From CAWBBA01 sp963741625 (GTDB taxonomy: Bacteria > Desulfobacterota > Desulfomonilia > Desulfomonilales > Desulfomonilaceae): a DNA stretch of 64,000 bases. Below the pieces are notes generated by a model that worked only from the letters and a program-made list of their open reading frames with translations, did not search any database and was not told the origin of the DNA. The DNA lies in contig CAVUIT010000011.1 of the NCBI GenBank assembly GCA_963741625.1, positions 124,001 through 188,000 on the forward strand, in the 5' to 3' direction. The position numbers and the translations under genes were made by a program. Positions 27,600-36,918 of this stretch are shown piece by piece; within the stretch, counting starts at the first letter, position 1; each line of letters starts with the position of its first letter.

Positions 27600-29084
27600 A
27601 TGAGTCAAACTGAACCAACAGGCCTAGAGAGGATCAAGCGTTACGATATTATCCGCCAGGTAGGTGCAGGAGGAATGGGCCAGGTATACCTGGCAATGGA
27701 CAGGATTATCCGGAGACCCGTTGCCATCAAGGTCTTTTCTCTGGGAGCCCTGCCCGGAACTGAGATCATCAAAGAAAAGGTCATGCGGGACTTTTTCTTG
27801 GAGACTCAAACTGCGGGCGCACTTCTTCACCCCAACATTGTGGTCATTTACGACGTGGGCAAGAAAGGGGACTTGCTCTACATGGTCATGGAGTTCGTTT
27901 ACGGCAAGACTATCCTGGATCATATACGAACCTCTCCCTTCAGCATCAAGAAGTCTATAGAGATTATTTATGAGTTAGCGCTGGCTCTGGATTACGCTCA
28001 CACAAAGGGCGTCATTCACCGCGATATCAAGCCCGAGAACATTATTGTTTCAACTCAAGGCGTTCCCAAAATCACCGACTTCGGCATTGCCAGGTTTCGA
28101 AAGCACCTGAAAGACCACCGCCCGCCTCTTATCGGTTCGGCGAGGTTCATGGCTCCGGAACAGGTCCTGCAGCGAGAACAGGACCAGAGGGTGGACATCT
28201 ACCAGCTTGGAGTCGTTCTGTTTGAGTTGTTGACAGGCCGGGCCCCCTTTAAGGCGGCAACTTCCGAAGAAACTTTGGCCAAAGTCTGCACTGAAGTGCC
28301 CCATCCTCCGGGACGGATCAATCGCGAGATCCCACACGAGGTTGACGCGATTGTGCTGCGCTGTCTGGAGAAGTCTCCTTCCAAGCGATTTCCTCGAGCC
28401 AGCGATCTAGCCGCGGCCCTCGGGGAATGCCTTAGATCAGGCTTGCGCACCGCCATCCCTCCGGACAAAGAACTTGTCCAAAGCTTAAAGCAATTCGAGA
28501 TGTTCTCTCTGTTCTCCGATGAAGAGATCCGGCAACTGGTCAAAGTTGGAGAGTTCATAACATGCCGGGCCGGCGAACACGTAATTAACGAGAATGAAAG
28601 TGACTCGAACTTTTTCGTGCTTATCGAAGGAAACGTGGAGGTGGTCAAGAGAGAGCGCACCCTCTCAGACTTCCTACCCGGAGCTTGTTTCGGAGAAATT
28701 GGAGCATTTTCCAGACAGAGAAGGACTGCCGCCGTGGTCGCGAAAGAAGACTGCAAGTTGCTTCAAATCAACGCCTTGTTATTCAAAGAGTTGGACCCTT
28801 TGTTACAGCTCAAGATGCTCCATATTGTCGTAAGAAACTTGGCAAGCCTTGTCATTTCTCTGGATGGTGAAATAATGGAATTGACCGAAGGGAAAGGCGC
28901 TATACAGACATTTCCTTCGGTGTGCCCACTTTGCGGCTTTGACAACGGCGCTCCTATAGAAGTTTGCGCCCGTTGCGGAGTGATCCCGTCCACCCTTCCC
29001 CAACTGATGGACGAACCGGCAGCGGCGCAGGGAGAAGAGACGACCGAGGCAACCGGCCCGCAGGAAGAAGCCAAGCTGAAATGA
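27600..29084 (+). CDS. Ser/Thr protein kinase with cyclic-nucleotide-binding domain and zinc ribbon
   Basis: The 494-residue soluble protein has a complete Hanks-type kinase domain (15-275). Its elements are the P-loop GAGGMG at 22-27, VAIK with Lys44, HRDIKPENI (catalytic Asp about 139), TDFGIARF and APEQV. Residues about 297-420 form a cNMP-binding/CAP_ED domain with ENESDSNFFVLIEGNVEVVK and the phosphate-binding cassette GACFGEIGAFSRQRRTAAVV. Residues about 440-463 form a four-Cys zinc ribbon (CPLCGFDNGAPIEVCARCG). Binding of a cyclic nucleotide probably controls the kinase. Unlike most bacterial PknB-type kinases it has no membrane segment. No target is evident among the neighbours. Confidence 0.88.
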   Translation: MSQTEPTGLERIKRYDIIRQVGAGGMGQVYLAMDRIIRRPVAIKVFSLGALPGTEIIKEKVMRDFFLETQTAGALLHPNIVVIYDVGKKGDLLYMVMEFVYGKTILDHIRTSPFSIKKSIEIIYELALALDYAHTKGVIHRDIKPENIIVSTQGVPKITDFGIARFRKHLKDHRPPLIGSARFMAPEQVLQREQDQRVDIYQLGVVLFELLTGRAPFKAATSEETLAKVCTEVPHPPGRINREIPHEVDAIVLRCLEKSPSKRFPRASDLAAALGECLRSGLRTAIPPDKELVQSLKQFEMFSLFSDEEIRQLVKVGEFITCRAGEHVINENESDSNFFVLIEGNVEVVKRERTLSDFLPGACFGEIGAFSRQRRTAAVVAKEDCKLLQINALLFKELDPLLQLKMLHIVVRNLASLVISLDGEIMELTEGKGAIQTFPSVCPLCGFDNGAPIEVCARCGVIPSTLPQLMDEPAAAQGEETTEATGPQEEAKLK

Positions 29085-29149
29085 GACACATTGCTGTAAC
29101 CATTGAGGGACGGAATGAAAGAGCAGGACATTTTGTTCGCACCCGTTTT

Positions 29150-29245
29150 TCCGTGCCGTTCAAAATACCCCTTTCTCCCCCTTTAGCAAAGGGGGAGAAA
29201 GCTAGCCCCACACCCCCCTTTGTAAAGGGGGGCAGGGGGGATTTT
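29150..29245. repeat. CCCCTTT-type extragenic repeat
   Basis: It starts CCGTTCAAAATACCCCTTTC. Inverted pairs CCCCCTTTAGCAAAGGGGGA and CCCCCCTTTGTAAAGGGGGG follow. A divergent relative lies in opposite orientation at 58150-58230. The rest of the gap 29085-29393 is non-coding. Confidence 0.75.
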
Positions 29246-29393
29246 CCTTGCGTAGCTCAAGGGTTACCTCTTATTCGCATCTTTCCCTTCGTGTCAGAGA
29301 CCTGCGTCTGTGCGCACTCTGCTCCAAACATTGTTTTAAGCCGCGGATGATCGCAGCCGGCTCTGCACACCAACGCGCAGTAAGGTGAGATTT

Positions 29394-30732
29394 ATGGTCG
29401 ATCCCCGTACAATCTTTAAGGGGAAAAAAGTCACGGTAATGGGACTCGGACTATTGGGCCGCGGCCTTGGCGACACTCTGTTCCTTGTCCGTTGCGGGGC
29501 CAGAGTAACGGTGACCGACCTCAAGACCGCCGATCAACTGGCTCCATCGTTGAAAAAACTTGAGGGGCTTCCAGTCACGGTTCATGTGGGAGGCCATGAT
29601 GAGGCAGACTTTATCAACGCGGATATGATCCTCCGTAATGCCGACGTTCCCCGTTCCTCGAAGTTTCTGAAAATCGGTGCGGAGCACGGCGTTCCTATTG
29701 AAATGGACGAAAGTCTGTTCTGCAAGAACTTCAGCGGTGAAGTTGTTGGAATCACAGGCACCCGCGGTAAGACCACTACAACAACCCTTATCCATAAAAT
29801 GATTTCAGAGGCGAGGTCAAGAGTATTCCTCGCCGGTAACATCATGGGGCAGGCGACGCTTCCGCTGCTGGAGAGCGTCCGCAAAGAGGACACCGTGGTT
29901 CTTGAGTTATCGAGTTGGCAACTTCAGGGTTTCCACGATGCCAGGCTGTCGCCTAGCGCCGCGGTGTTCACCAACATCTATCCGGATCACTTGAATCGCT
30001 ACGCAGATATGGACGAATACATTCATGACAAGAAAGCGATTTTCCTCTACCAGAAGGCCGCGGATTTCTGCATCTTTAACGGCGATCAGGCCCAGACCAT
30101 AGAGTTGGCTGAAGAGGCCCCCGCGGGAAAGAGCTTCTTCAGTATTGAGGATGTGCCGGCAACTTGGAATGTTCGGCTTCCGGGCAGGCACAACAGAGAA
30201 AATGTCGCCGCGGCCACATGCCTTGCTCGAAAGATGGGGGTCCCGGAGCGGGCCATTCGTTCAACGGTGGAAGCCTTCAGAGGTGTCGAACACCGGCTCC
30301 AGTGGATCGGTGAAAAGAATGGTGTAGGATTTATCAACGACGCCACCAGCACTACCCCTGTGGCCGGGATGCGCGGCGTTGGACTCGACCGAGGGGAAAC
30401 GCATACTCCTCATAGCCGGGGGTTCCGATAAAAAGCTGGACCTTCAGCCTTTTGCCAATGCCGCAGCCTCGCGAACCTACAAAATCGCCCTGCTTGAGGG
30501 GGATGCTACCGAGGACCTTTACAGTAAGATCGCGGCTGCCGGTGGAGAGCACAAAGTGGTAGGGCGCTTCGGCAATCTGGAAAATGCCGTAAAGAGGTTG
30601 CTGGAAGAAGCTGAGCGCGGCGACGTCGTGTTACTGTCCCCCGCTTGCGCATCGTTCGGGATGTTTCAGAACGAATTCCACCGCGGGGAGACATTCATTC
30701 GTGTAGTACAGGAAATCATTGACAAGGTCTGA
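29394..30732 (+). CDS. murD: UDP-N-acetylmuramoylalanine-D-glutamate ligase (one frame break)
   Basis: This cytoplasmic Mur ligase adds D-Glu to UDP-MurNAc-L-Ala in peptidoglycan synthesis. MVDPRTIFKGKKVTVMGLGL forms the N-terminal Rossmann domain. The ATP-binding loop is VVGITGTRGKTTTTTLIHKM, followed by VLELSSWQLQGF and TNIYPDHLNRYADMDEY. INDATSTTP precedes a break at 30372, where an extra C in GGGATGCGCGGC must be skipped to read VAGMAALDSTEGKR. The C-terminal domain contains LIAGGSDKKLDLQPF and LLSPACASFGMFQNEFHRGE. No other mur gene is next to it. Confidence 0.9.
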
Positions 30733-30801
30733 CAAACCCTAAAAGATGGAGATAGTAAGAGGCACCACAACAGCCACACCGCTTTATGGGAGATTCTCCC
30801 G

Positions 30802-31373
30802 ATGGAAACTTTAACCCTTTATCAAGCAAGCAAATACTGCGGCGTTTCACCTCACACCGTTTCCGACTGGATCGACGAGGGAGAGCTAAGTGCCCTCAGA
30901 ATCGGCGGACTGCATCGCCGTATCAGGCGGGAAGACCTCGAAGAGTTTCTCAAGAGGCGAGGCATGCCTATCAGCCCGCGATGTGGTGGAAGGGGTCCCC
31001 AAGAGGATACTTGTGGTGGAAGATGATCCCCTTATTATCGAGACTATAGTGCGATCCCTGGAAGAAGAGCCATATGACTACGAAATTGTCTCCGCTGCTG
31101 ATGGAATTGAGGCGGGATCTCAGGTAAGCAATTTCAGTCCCGATCTGCTGATACTTGACATCATGATGCCGAACATCGACGGACACGAAGTGTGTCGTCA
31201 AGTGAAGCAAGACCCCTCGACGAGTCATATGAAGGTCATGGTACCTCTCCGCGTACTTGGACGAAGAGAATTACGAAAAAATGAAGCAAAACGGCGCCGA
31301 CGTCTGCTTCTCCAAGCCTCTTCCATTGGAAATGCTCAAAAGGGAAGTGGCTCGTCTGCTGGAAATGGGATAG
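30802..31373 (+). CDS. Response regulator with N-terminal excisionase/MerR-type HTH and REC domain (two frame breaks)
   Basis: Residues 1-58 are a BldC/excisionase-type winged helix (LTLYQASKYCGVSPHTVSDW, IDEGELSALRIGGLHRRIRR). After a one-base skip near 30970, ARDVVEGVPKRILVVEDDPL starts a receiver domain. Its acidic pair EDD, phospho-acceptor Asp in LLILDIMMPN and the conserved Lys in CFSKPLPLEM are all present. The last segment (LSAYLDEENYEKMKQNGADV) is reached by a second skip near 31244. It lies 69 bases upstream of a histidine kinase, its likely partner. HTH before REC is the reverse of the usual order. Confidence 0.75.
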
Positions 31374-31442
31374 GGCAAGGCGCCGGATAAGCTCGCATGC
31401 GGTAGTCTTTTTTGAAGTAAACCTCATTGTCACGGAGGCCAC

Positions 31443-32963
31443 ATGAAATCGGTCCACCACATGACTCCTGACGAGATCGACGACCGCATTACAGAGATCC
31501 AGCGAAATTATATCGGCTTCTTCAAAGAAGCGCGGGATGGGTTTTACATCAGCACTCGCCAAGGGCGGTTCTTGGATTGCAACGAGGCTCTGGTAAAGAT
31601 GTTGGGCTATCGTGTCCTAGAGGAGGGTCTGGCTCTGGATTTGAATAAAGACCTGTGGATGTACCCTGAGCATCGAAGCACATTTCAGAAAATAATCGAG
31701 GAACATGGATACGTCCAAGATTATGAGGCCATTTTTAAACGTAAGGACGGGCAGCCTCTGTACGTGAGCCTGTCAAGCCATGTGTGGAAAGACCATCTAG
31801 GTCGAGTTGAGGGATATCGCGGGTTCGTTGTAGATCGCACGGAAAAGAAGCTCATGTGCGACCAATTGGCCGCCACCGAAACCAAGCATAGAGACCTGTT
31901 CGAAAACATTCAGGACGGCATGTTCATAGCTGACGCCGAGGGGAAGGTAACGAACTGCAACCAGGCTCTGTGCGATATAAGCGGCTATACCAAAGCGGAA
32001 TTCCTGGCAATGAATTACTATCGAGACCTTTTCATAGGTCCGGAAGAAGTACTGGATTTCAGGAAAAAGTTTGTCAAGCATGGAGTGGTCAAGGATTATG
32101 AATTGCGAATAAGGCGTAAAGACGGAACAATTCGCAATGTGTCTATGAGCGGATACGCGGGACGGGACAGCTCGGGCCGGATCATAAGTTATCAGGGCCT
32201 GATCAGGGATACAACCGAGCGAAACCGTCTGCAAAAGCAACTCATTCAGGCCGAGAGGCTCTCGGCGATGGGAAAAATGGCTTCCCAGCTGGCCCATGAA
32301 CTGAATAATCCCATCTTCGGAATTATGAACTGTTTGGAACTCATTAAAGATGCAGTGCCCGAAGACAATTACAAACGGAAATTCGTGGATCTGGCATACA
32401 ATGAGTGCAAAAGGACGTCGATCCTGCTCATGAAAATGCTCAAGTTCTTCAAGCCGGACGATGAAAAGAGAACGAGCACGGACATCAACAAACTATTGGA
32501 GGAAACATTACTGTTTTACGAAAAGCAATTTATCAATCTGAACATAAAAGTGAAGACGGATCTCGACCCGGATCTTCCGCCAATCACGGCAGTTGAAAGC
32601 CAGTTGAAGCAGGTCTTTATCAACATGATCATAAACGCCAATGCGGCTATGGAATCTGGAGGTCAGCTTCGGGTGTCGAGCTGCATGGACGACGGCGGTG
32701 AGAATATTTTAATCCGCATAGAGGATACGGGGGTAGGAATATCTCCTGAAAACCTGGACCGGATTTTTGACGCCTTTTTTACGACTAAGAAGGAAGTCCT
32801 CAAGGGAGTGGGCCTCGGGCTTAGTGTCTGCTACGGCTTCATAAAAGAGCACGGAGGGAACGTTGACGTGGAGAGCGAATTGGGCAAAGGGACCCGTTTT
32901 ACCATCTGCCTCCCCGTGAACGCGCAGACAGGCGCCACCGAACAAGCCGCTCAACAGTGTTAG
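31443..32963 (+). CDS. PAS-PAS sensor histidine kinase
   Basis: The 506-residue soluble kinase has two PAS domains. The first is at about 20-140 (FFKEARDGFYISTRQGRFLD) and the second at about 145-265 (LFENIQDGMFIADAEGKVTN). Both end in the RDxTE/VDRTEKK hinge. The HisKA motif QLAHELNNPIFGIMN has phospho-acceptor His285. The ATPase domain carries the N box (FINMIINANAAM), the G1 box (IRIEDTGVGISPENLDRIFD), the F box (FFTTKK) and the G2 box (GVGLGLSVCYG). No transmembrane segment is visible, so the signal is cytoplasmic, possibly redox or a ligand bound by PAS. Confidence 0.9.
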   Translation: MKSVHHMTPDEIDDRITEIQRNYIGFFKEARDGFYISTRQGRFLDCNEALVKMLGYRVLEEGLALDLNKDLWMYPEHRSTFQKIIEEHGYVQDYEAIFKRKDGQPLYVSLSSHVWKDHLGRVEGYRGFVVDRTEKKLMCDQLAATETKHRDLFENIQDGMFIADAEGKVTNCNQALCDISGYTKAEFLAMNYYRDLFIGPEEVLDFRKKFVKHGVVKDYELRIRRKDGTIRNVSMSGYAGRDSSGRIISYQGLIRDTTERNRLQKQLIQAERLSAMGKMASQLAHELNNPIFGIMNCLELIKDAVPEDNYKRKFVDLAYNECKRTSILLMKMLKFFKPDDEKRTSTDINKLLEETLLFYEKQFINLNIKVKTDLDPDLPPITAVESQLKQVFINMIINANAAMESGGQLRVSSCMDDGGENILIRIEDTGVGISPENLDRIFDAFFTTKKEVLKGVGLGLSVCYGFIKEHGGNVDVESELGKGTRFTICLPVNAQTGATEQAAQQC

Positions 32964-33037
32964 AGTAGTTGCCAAAAATAATGTCTATTTGGCCATCTGA
33001 GATGGAGAATCTAAAAGGCTCGTGACATGCGTTTTCT

Positions 33038-33100
33038 CCGTCATTCCTGTGTAGGCAGGAATCCAGAATCTGGACCCCGGATCGGAGTCCGGGGTGACGG
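33038..33100. repeat. CGTCATTCC-type extragenic repeat
   Basis: CCGTCATTCCTGTGTAGGCA, then GGAATCCAGAATCTGGACCC and CGGATCGGAGTCCGGGGTGA, match the widespread bacterial repeat with inverted CGTCA and TGACG ends. Internal stems are CCTG-CAGG and CCCCGGA-TCCGGGG. Confidence 0.8.
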
Positions 33101-33162
33101 TTTGCTTCCCACAACGCGGTCAACAATTTGCAATCGGTATTTAGAAGCTCCCTACCAACAAT

Positions 33163-33360
33163 CTATTTCAATTGAGAGCTTCCGGCTTCCAGGGTGCACT
33201 GGCTAAAATCTATGGGCTGATTACATCCCCTGCAAGTGTGCGGCCTATCGAATTCGTCGGAGAAGATTTCCCTCTCTTTGCCGCAGTTGGGACACTTGCA
33301 AGTAAAAGACGATAGATTCTTGTTGGCCTGTAATCCGGGGCAATGCATTGGGGTGTTCAT
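33163..33360 (-). CDS. Small zinc-ribbon protein
   Basis: The 65-residue protein contains two CxxC pairs (CPNCGKEREIFSDEFDRPHTCRGCNQPI is the region, residues about 23-49), plus isolated cysteines at CPG and CTLE. A ribosome binding site AAAGGAG sits eight bases before the ATG. The four-Cys ribbon with a short spacer containing acidic and aromatic residues resembles small FYDLN-type or rubredoxin-like zinc ribbons. Its function is unknown. Confidence 0.65.
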   Translation of the reverse strand: MNTPMHCPGLQANKNLSSFTCKCPNCGKEREIFSDEFDRPHTCRGCNQPIDFSQCTLEAGSSQLK

Positions 33361-33535
33361 TTTTCAACTCCTTTGGTGTTCACATCCGTAATTGGAAAAG
33401 CCTTCTTAAGTACAGTCTGATAAAGAATATAGATCAGTGAGCCGATTCAGGCAACAAAAAACCAGGCCGCAACTACCGAATCCAAAATTATTGCATTTGT
33501 CAAAAGTAATATCCGAAACTGATTATGACTCGGTG

Positions 33536-33592
33536 GGGAGGGGCATCCTGCCAGTCCTTCAGAGACAGGCAAGATGAGACTGGCTCAGAATG
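33536..33592 (+). repeat. Extragenic repeat related to 19680-19739
   Basis: GGGGCATCCTGCCAGTCCTT and CAGAGACAGGCAAGATGAGA correspond to the unit in the scm operon with about 80 percent identity by eye. Confidence 0.65.
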
Positions 33593-33596
33593 GTCT

Positions 33597-33715
33597 CAGG
33601 AGAGATTCTTAGCGTAGGGGCGCCGCTCGTTGCGCCCTCATTTTGGGCGGTTCTCGAACCGCGCCCTACAAGACCTGCATCATTTCCTAGCCGAATTTCT
33701 GAAATCTGAGACAGT
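33597..33715 (-). repeat. GCG-rich dispersed repeat, copy 1
   Basis: On the minus strand it reads from GAAATTCGGCTAGGAAATGA through GGGCGCGGTTCGAGAACCGC and GGGCGCAACGAGCGGCGCCC to CTACGCTAAGAATCTC. The second copy at 56695-56820 is in the opposite orientation. The only open frame here is this repeat, so no gene is called. The rest of 33361-33950 is non-coding. Confidence 0.75.
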
Positions 33716-33950
33716 TTCAGATGCCTGTCCCACCATTTTGTGAGGGAGGTCGATATGAGTTTCGGAAATCGAAATAGGTCAAGACTTTCGGCACACGCTA
33801 TACATTCCCGGACTTGGTTGTGGCCATCCTCATGCACCTTGGAGCCCGAGAAAACAAAAGAGGATTGCGCAGTGCACAATCCTCACATAACTCCGGGTGA
33901 TTGCCCCAAGGCCCGGCATACATAAACGGGGCACAAACTATGTCGTAGGG

Positions 33951-34379
33951 TTACCCTTCCAGGATGGACCTGAGTTCTTTCAGTTCCTTCTTAATCTCGA
34001 GAAGGATCTCCCTGTAATCTGCATTGCCTGAGTGCGGCAGATTCTCCATTCTTAGGTTCGGCGCCTCTAGTTCTTCTCTTGGTCTAGCCGTCCTGGCAGG
34101 CCTTTTTGCCTTTTTCTCTGCGGACACCTGCTTCTTCATCTCCTGAAGGCGCTTCTTCGCACCCGCGATGGTAAATTTTTCGTCGTACAGGAGATGTTTG
34201 ATTTCAAGCAGGAGTTCTAAGTCCTTCTTGTGATAAAGCCGCTGTCGAGCTCGAGTCCGGGTCGGCTTGAGGATCTTGAATTCCGACTCCCAATACCTAA
34301 GAACATACGGCTCGACATCCAGGATCTCACTTACCTCACCGATCTTAAAATACTGCTTCTCCGGAATTGCGATAGTCAT
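33951..34379 (-). CDS. MerR-family transcriptional regulator
   Basis: From MTIAIPEKQYFKIGEVSEIL the 142-residue protein has a MerR-type winged helix (LDVEPYVLRYWESEFKILKP, with TRTRARQRLYHKKDLELLL). A basic, Lys-rich linker and a C-terminal helix (EILLEIKKELKELRSILEG) that could form a coiled-coil dimer follow. It has no effector domain or cysteines. This protein type commonly sits downstream of pheT in deltaproteobacteria, usually with ihfA between them. Here ihfA is absent. The start is supported by GAGGGGTGG. Confidence 0.85.
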   Translation of the reverse strand: MTIAIPEKQYFKIGEVSEILDVEPYVLRYWESEFKILKPTRTRARQRLYHKKDLELLLEIKHLLYDEKFTIAGAKKRLQEMKKQVSAEKKAKRPARTARPREELEAPNLRMENLPHSGNADYREILLEIKKELKELRSILEG

Positions 34380-34494
34380 AACGCGACCACCCCTCACATG
34401 AGAATCCAATCCATTCGGATCCAATGGTCCCTCGGAGGACGAACCGAGTGAGCCTAGCCGGTCAGAGACTCTGAAGCCTCGGCCTCTCTGGTTC

Positions 34495-36906
34495 TTATTC
34501 CCTCATTGTGGCGCCCAGTTCCCTTGCAAGGGTGTCCGCCACACGAGAATGGACCTCTTGGACTTCCTCATCAGTCAGAGTACGATCTTCTGACTGATAT
34601 CGGATCCGAAAGGCCATACTTTGGCAGCCCTCCGGAATGGATTTTCCTCGATATAAATCGAATAAGATCACGGACGCAATAATATCATGGCCCAAACGTG
34701 AAATCAAGTGTTTAATCATATCACCTGAAACTTTTTCTTCAACGATGAATGATAAATCCCTCTCTATATAGGGGTAGCGAGGGATCGGCGTGAAAACCCT
34801 CTCCTTGCGCATGTGAAGAAACAGAGGCTCCAGCAGAATCTCAAACATGAGGACCCTTCCCGGCAAATCATGTTCCCTGGCTTTCGCAGGCGACGCCTCC
34901 CCGAGAAAACCTATGTTCTCCCCCGCAAGCATCATGTCCGCGGATTTGCCCGGATGGAGGAATGGTACTCGGGACGGGACAAAGGCCACCTCCGGGACTC
35001 CCAAGCCTTCCAGGAGACTCTCCAGCACGCCTTTCACGTCGTAAAAATCGACTTCCTGATCCCGCGGAAGGTTCCAGAGTTCCGGGTATCGTGACCCTGT
35101 AGCCACCCCTGCCAGCCTCAGATCCTCTCTGGGGAGTTCCTCTCCCGGTACCGGAGTAAAGGTCTTGCCCACCTCATAGAGCTTTAAATTCTCGGAGCGG
35201 AAGTTTAGGTTACGCTTCGCCACGGCCAGGATACCGGCTATAAGTGAAGTCCGCATGACAGCGTAATCTTCGGTCAGCGGATTGATCAGGGCCAATTCGC
35301 CGCTATCCCCCGGCTGGTTGCTGAATTCACGGGCAGCGTCATTGGATACGAAAGACATAGTTATCACCTCGAAGAAACCCGAGGCGTTCATCAGTGCGTT
35401 CACCCGTCGGATGCGATTCAGGTTCTCGCCGCTCCTATCCGGAGACGACCTGTATCGAGGCATGGATAAAGGGATATTTTGGAAACCGTGTAGGCGGGCC
35501 ACCTCCTCTATCATGTCCTCTTCCCTGTCCAGGTCCCAACGCCAGGAAGGCGGCGTGCCCATCACTTCTCCATCCTTACTGCCGGCCGGATTGACGGTGA
35601 TTCCCAGCAACGTCAGATGCGAGGATATTTCTTCTCCACTCAGGTTGAGACCCAACAGGCTGTTTACTTTGGCGGTTCTGACTGCAACCGCGGGCCTTGT
35701 AATAGGAGTGGGATAGACATCAATGTGGCCGGAAAGTATGGCTCCCCCTGCGAGTTGACGTATCATTTGCGCTGCCCGATGAGCCGCCCAGAGCGTACCT
35801 TCCGGATCTACTCCACGTTCAAACCTGTAAGAGGCTTCGGTACCCATTCCCAGCGCCTTGGCGGTCCTCCTTATTCCAAACCTCTCGAAACAAGCGCTCT
35901 CTATCAGCACGCACGAAGTGTCTCCCTTAATCTCCGAATTGAGCCCTCCCATGATTCCAGCCAGGGCCACGGATCTCTTACCGTCCCGGATCGTGAGAGC
36001 GTTTTCGGGCAGTCGCCTTTCGGCTCCGTCCAGTGTCACAAACGTCTCGCCCGGGTCGGAGCGACGCACCACGATCCTACGGTCTTCCAACAGGTTATAG
36101 TCAAACGCGTGGAGAGGTTGGCCGCATTCCATGAGAATAAGGTTGGTGGCATCCACAACATTGGAGATGGGGCGAACCCCGGCTCTTGTCAGTTTAAGAC
36201 GAATCTCTAAAGGAGAAGGTCCAATGTTGACCCCATCGACCATGGTTACTACATAGCGCGGACAAAGGTCCGCGTCCGGAACGTCCACCCGGACTCGCTC
36301 ATCCACACTGACCGACCCTTTTCCCACTGGTATCTTGGGAACTTTCCATGGTTTTCCCGTAAGGGCTGCCACTTCTCGTGCGGCGCCGAGGATCGAAAGG
36401 CAATCGCCCCGGTTTGGGGTCACAGATGTCTCCAAGATGGTATCTTTTACAAACGGAAAGGCCTCAGTCAGAGACAGCCCCGGCTCGCAGGACTCATCAA
36501 GAACAAGGATCCCCGATGCATCATCTCCAAGGCCCAACTCCTTCTCTGAACAGAGCATTCCGGGCGAGAGCACACCCTTGATCAGGGTCTCTTCGATCTT
36601 CTGGCCGGAGGGGAGCACTGTGCCGGGACCCACATAGGGGACTAGTTGCCCGACACATATATTGGGGGCGCCGCAGACTACCGTCACCTCGCGCTTGCCC
36701 AGGTTGATGCGCGCCAGGGTTAGTTTCTCGGACTTCGGATGAGGTGTTATCTCTTCTATCTTAGCGACAAATACCTTATCGAGTTCGTGCCCCACTTGGG
36801 ACACGCTATCCACCTCGATTCCTCCCATGGTAAGGAGATCGGCGATCTCTTCAGCGGATCGATCGATTTCCACGAACTCCTTCAGCCAGTTTAAGCTGAC
36901 GAGCAT
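34495..36906 (-). CDS. pheT: Phenylalanyl-tRNA synthetase beta subunit
   Basis: At 803 residues it has the standard bacterial length. The N-terminal MLVSLNWLKEFVEIDRSAEE begins the B1 domain, followed by the EMAP-type tRNA-binding domain (VFVAKIEEITPHPKSEKLTL). The B3/B4 editing region has SVTPNRGDCLSILGAAREVA. The B5 domain reads VNSLLGLNLSGEEISSHLTL, and the C-terminal anticodon-binding FDX-ACB domain starts at PRYPYIERDLSFIVEEKVSG. It lies 12 bases downstream of pheS and forms the alpha2-beta2 enzyme that charges tRNA-Phe. The frame is intact, unlike many neighbours. Confidence 0.96.
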   Translation of the reverse strand: MLVSLNWLKEFVEIDRSAEEIADLLTMGGIEVDSVSQVGHELDKVFVAKIEEITPHPKSEKLTLARINLGKREVTVVCGAPNICVGQLVPYVGPGTVLPSGQKIEETLIKGVLSPGMLCSEKELGLGDDASGILVLDESCEPGLSLTEAFPFVKDTILETSVTPNRGDCLSILGAAREVAALTGKPWKVPKIPVGKGSVSVDERVRVDVPDADLCPRYVVTMVDGVNIGPSPLEIRLKLTRAGVRPISNVVDATNLILMECGQPLHAFDYNLLEDRRIVVRRSDPGETFVTLDGAERRLPENALTIRDGKRSVALAGIMGGLNSEIKGDTSCVLIESACFERFGIRRTAKALGMGTEASYRFERGVDPEGTLWAAHRAAQMIRQLAGGAILSGHIDVYPTPITRPAVAVRTAKVNSLLGLNLSGEEISSHLTLLGITVNPAGSKDGEVMGTPPSWRWDLDREEDMIEEVARLHGFQNIPLSMPRYRSSPDRSGENLNRIRRVNALMNASGFFEVITMSFVSNDAAREFSNQPGDSGELALINPLTEDYAVMRTSLIAGILAVAKRNLNFRSENLKLYEVGKTFTPVPGEELPREDLRLAGVATGSRYPELWNLPRDQEVDFYDVKGVLESLLEGLGVPEVAFVPSRVPFLHPGKSADMMLAGENIGFLGEASPAKAREHDLPGRVLMFEILLEPLFLHMRKERVFTPIPRYPYIERDLSFIVEEKVSGDMIKHLISRLGHDIIASVILFDLYRGKSIPEGCQSMAFRIRYQSEDRTLTDEEVQEVHSRVADTLARELGATMRE

Positions 36907-36918
36907 TGCCTCTTACTC

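Noticed and set aside
33559..33879. 106-residue minus-strand ORF
   Set aside because: Its similarity to the ORF at 56722 comes only from the shared dispersed repeat, not from a protein family.
33740..33925. Short ORF starting MREVDMSFGNRN with a purine-rich upstream region
   Set aside because: It has no recognisable domain, lies in a repeat-laden gap and has low-complexity codon use, so there is not enough support to call a gene.
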